In this document: in pieces, positions 6,251-6,626 of the stretch
How positions within the stretch are numbered: position 1 is the stretch's first letter
Layout: every line of letters starts with the position of its first letter
Origin: Gammaproteobacteria bacterium
GTDB lineage: Bacteria > Pseudomonadota > Gammaproteobacteria > Pseudomonadales > Azotimanducaceae
Direction of reading: 5' to 3'
DNA length: 6,626 nt
NCBI GenBank assembly: GCA_026706425.1
Contig: JAPOYW010000011.1
Coordinates: 1-6,626 of the forward strand
Program-made: the position numbers and the translations under genes
The notes under the pieces: model-generated
What the model was told of the DNA's origin: nothing
Databases searched by the model: none
Seen by the model: only the letters and a program-made list of their open reading frames with translations

Positions 6251-6254
6251 CCTC
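6251..6254 (-). promoter_or_regulatory. Ribosome-binding site of the hypothetical first gene
   Basis: GAGG on the minus strand, 7 nt before the ATG at 6243. It favours the ATG over the GTG six bases upstream, which the site nearly touches. Four-base matches are frequent in this GC-rich DNA, so this is weak support. Confidence 0.3.
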
Positions 6255-6276
6255 GGCTCGGCTCGAGCTCGGCAAG

Positions 6277-6308
6277 ATTATGCAGGTCGGGTCAGAGCGG
6301 AATGTCAA
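6277..6308 (-). promoter_or_regulatory. Candidate sigma-70 promoter for the minus-strand operon
   Basis: Read on the minus strand, a perfect TTGACA (6303-6308) is followed by CATAAT (6277-6282), which matches TATAAT at five of six positions. The spacer is 20 bp, longer than the usual 16-18, which weakens the call. Its placement fits: transcription would begin near 6270, just before the GAGG and ATG of the first candidate gene, in a relatively AT-richer patch of otherwise GC-rich sequence. No operator or riboswitch was recognised next to it. Confidence 0.3.
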
Positions 6309-6626
6309 GCGGTTTCTACCGCTGCGGGCTCCGCCGCACGATGCGGCTCCGAGCCTGAATGAACGGGCCGCGCCCACGCTCCCCGCGTTGTCTGCCATGC
6401 TCCGCTCCCGAACCTGTCAGCCGTGCGCACCGCACGTCGCGCACCATCATGGACCGCGCCGGCAGAATCCGCAACTCTCACCGAGCGGCCGCTGCCCGCC
6501 CCGCCTGCTCGCCCACGCGTATGTCACAACGGCTTGCTGGTCCCGGGGTTCCCGGGCAGGGTGATTTCACGCTAGTGTTCTGTATCTTAATTTAGTTTTC
6601 ATTGGAGGCGGCGGCGAGAGCCTTCC
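6309..6626. other. No convincing gene; GC hairpin and AT-rich block
   Basis: Open frames here are short or Arg/Ser/Pro-rich and lack domains; a 50-codon minus-strand ORF from 6400 has a GGAG site 6 nt upstream but no recognisable product. A perfect hairpin CCCGGG-GTT-CCCGGG lies at 6542-6556. It is followed by a sudden AT-rich stretch (about 6563-6603) and GGAGG at 6605-6609 on the plus strand, with no start codon before the window ends. The AT-rich stretch could be a promoter region or the end of a mobile element; neither is demonstrated. Confidence 0.4.

Noticed and set aside
5475..6362. Plus-strand open frame of about 295 codons across the prodomain-like gene and its upstream region
   Set aside because: The product is Arg/Ser/Pro-rich without domains, runs antisense over the well-supported gene at 5195-5845, and has no upstream gene context.
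6160..6595. Plus-strand open frames at the right end
   Set aside because: Composition is dominated by Arg, Ser, Pro and His as in translated non-coding GC-rich DNA, with no domain or convincing ribosome-binding site.

Overview
The window reads as part of a high-GC Gram-negative bacterial genome, most likely a gammaproteobacterium of marine or host-associated type. The GC-rich base composition and a Sec signal peptide on a very large secreted protein support this. The protein's domain style also fits secreted metalloprotease/LRR proteins I recall from marine and sponge-associated gammaproteobacterial genomes; that last point is from memory and was not searched. All supported genes lie on the minus strand and are read from right to left.

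Layout, in transcription order. The right end (6309-6626) has no convincing gene; it holds a GC hairpin and a short AT-rich block. A candidate promoter (6277-6308) and a GAGG ribosome-binding site precede a doubtful 127-residue ORF (5860-6243). Next is a 216-residue membrane-anchored protein (5195-5845) whose C-terminal half resembles the N-terminal pro-region of bacterial reprolysin-like metalloproteases. Its stop overlaps the start of the main gene by four bases (ATGA). The main gene (147-5198, 1683 residues) fills three quarters of the window. The left end (1-146) is non-coding and carries an 11-bp inverted repeat.

The main protein is a multidomain secreted metzincin. In order it has a signal peptide, an N-terminal region with a CPC motif, an EF-hand-like calcium loop, a metzincin domain with HEXXHXXGXXH and a Met-turn, acidic TSP3-like calcium repeats, a long leucine-rich repeat (LRR) domain, a second short LRR domain, an Ig/cadherin-like beta segment, and two copies of an A-B pair of ~115-residue C-terminal modules.

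The most interesting signals are two. First, a stand-alone prodomain-like membrane protein is translationally coupled to the protease, suggesting control of the enzyme in trans. Second, the LRR block is made of nearly identical 66-bp and 132-bp DNA units; nearly all differences among the closest copies are amino-acid changing, and several fall on the exposed concave face of the LRR. That pattern suggests a recognition surface under expansion and diversification. A working model is a secreted or surface protease whose LRR arm selects the target.
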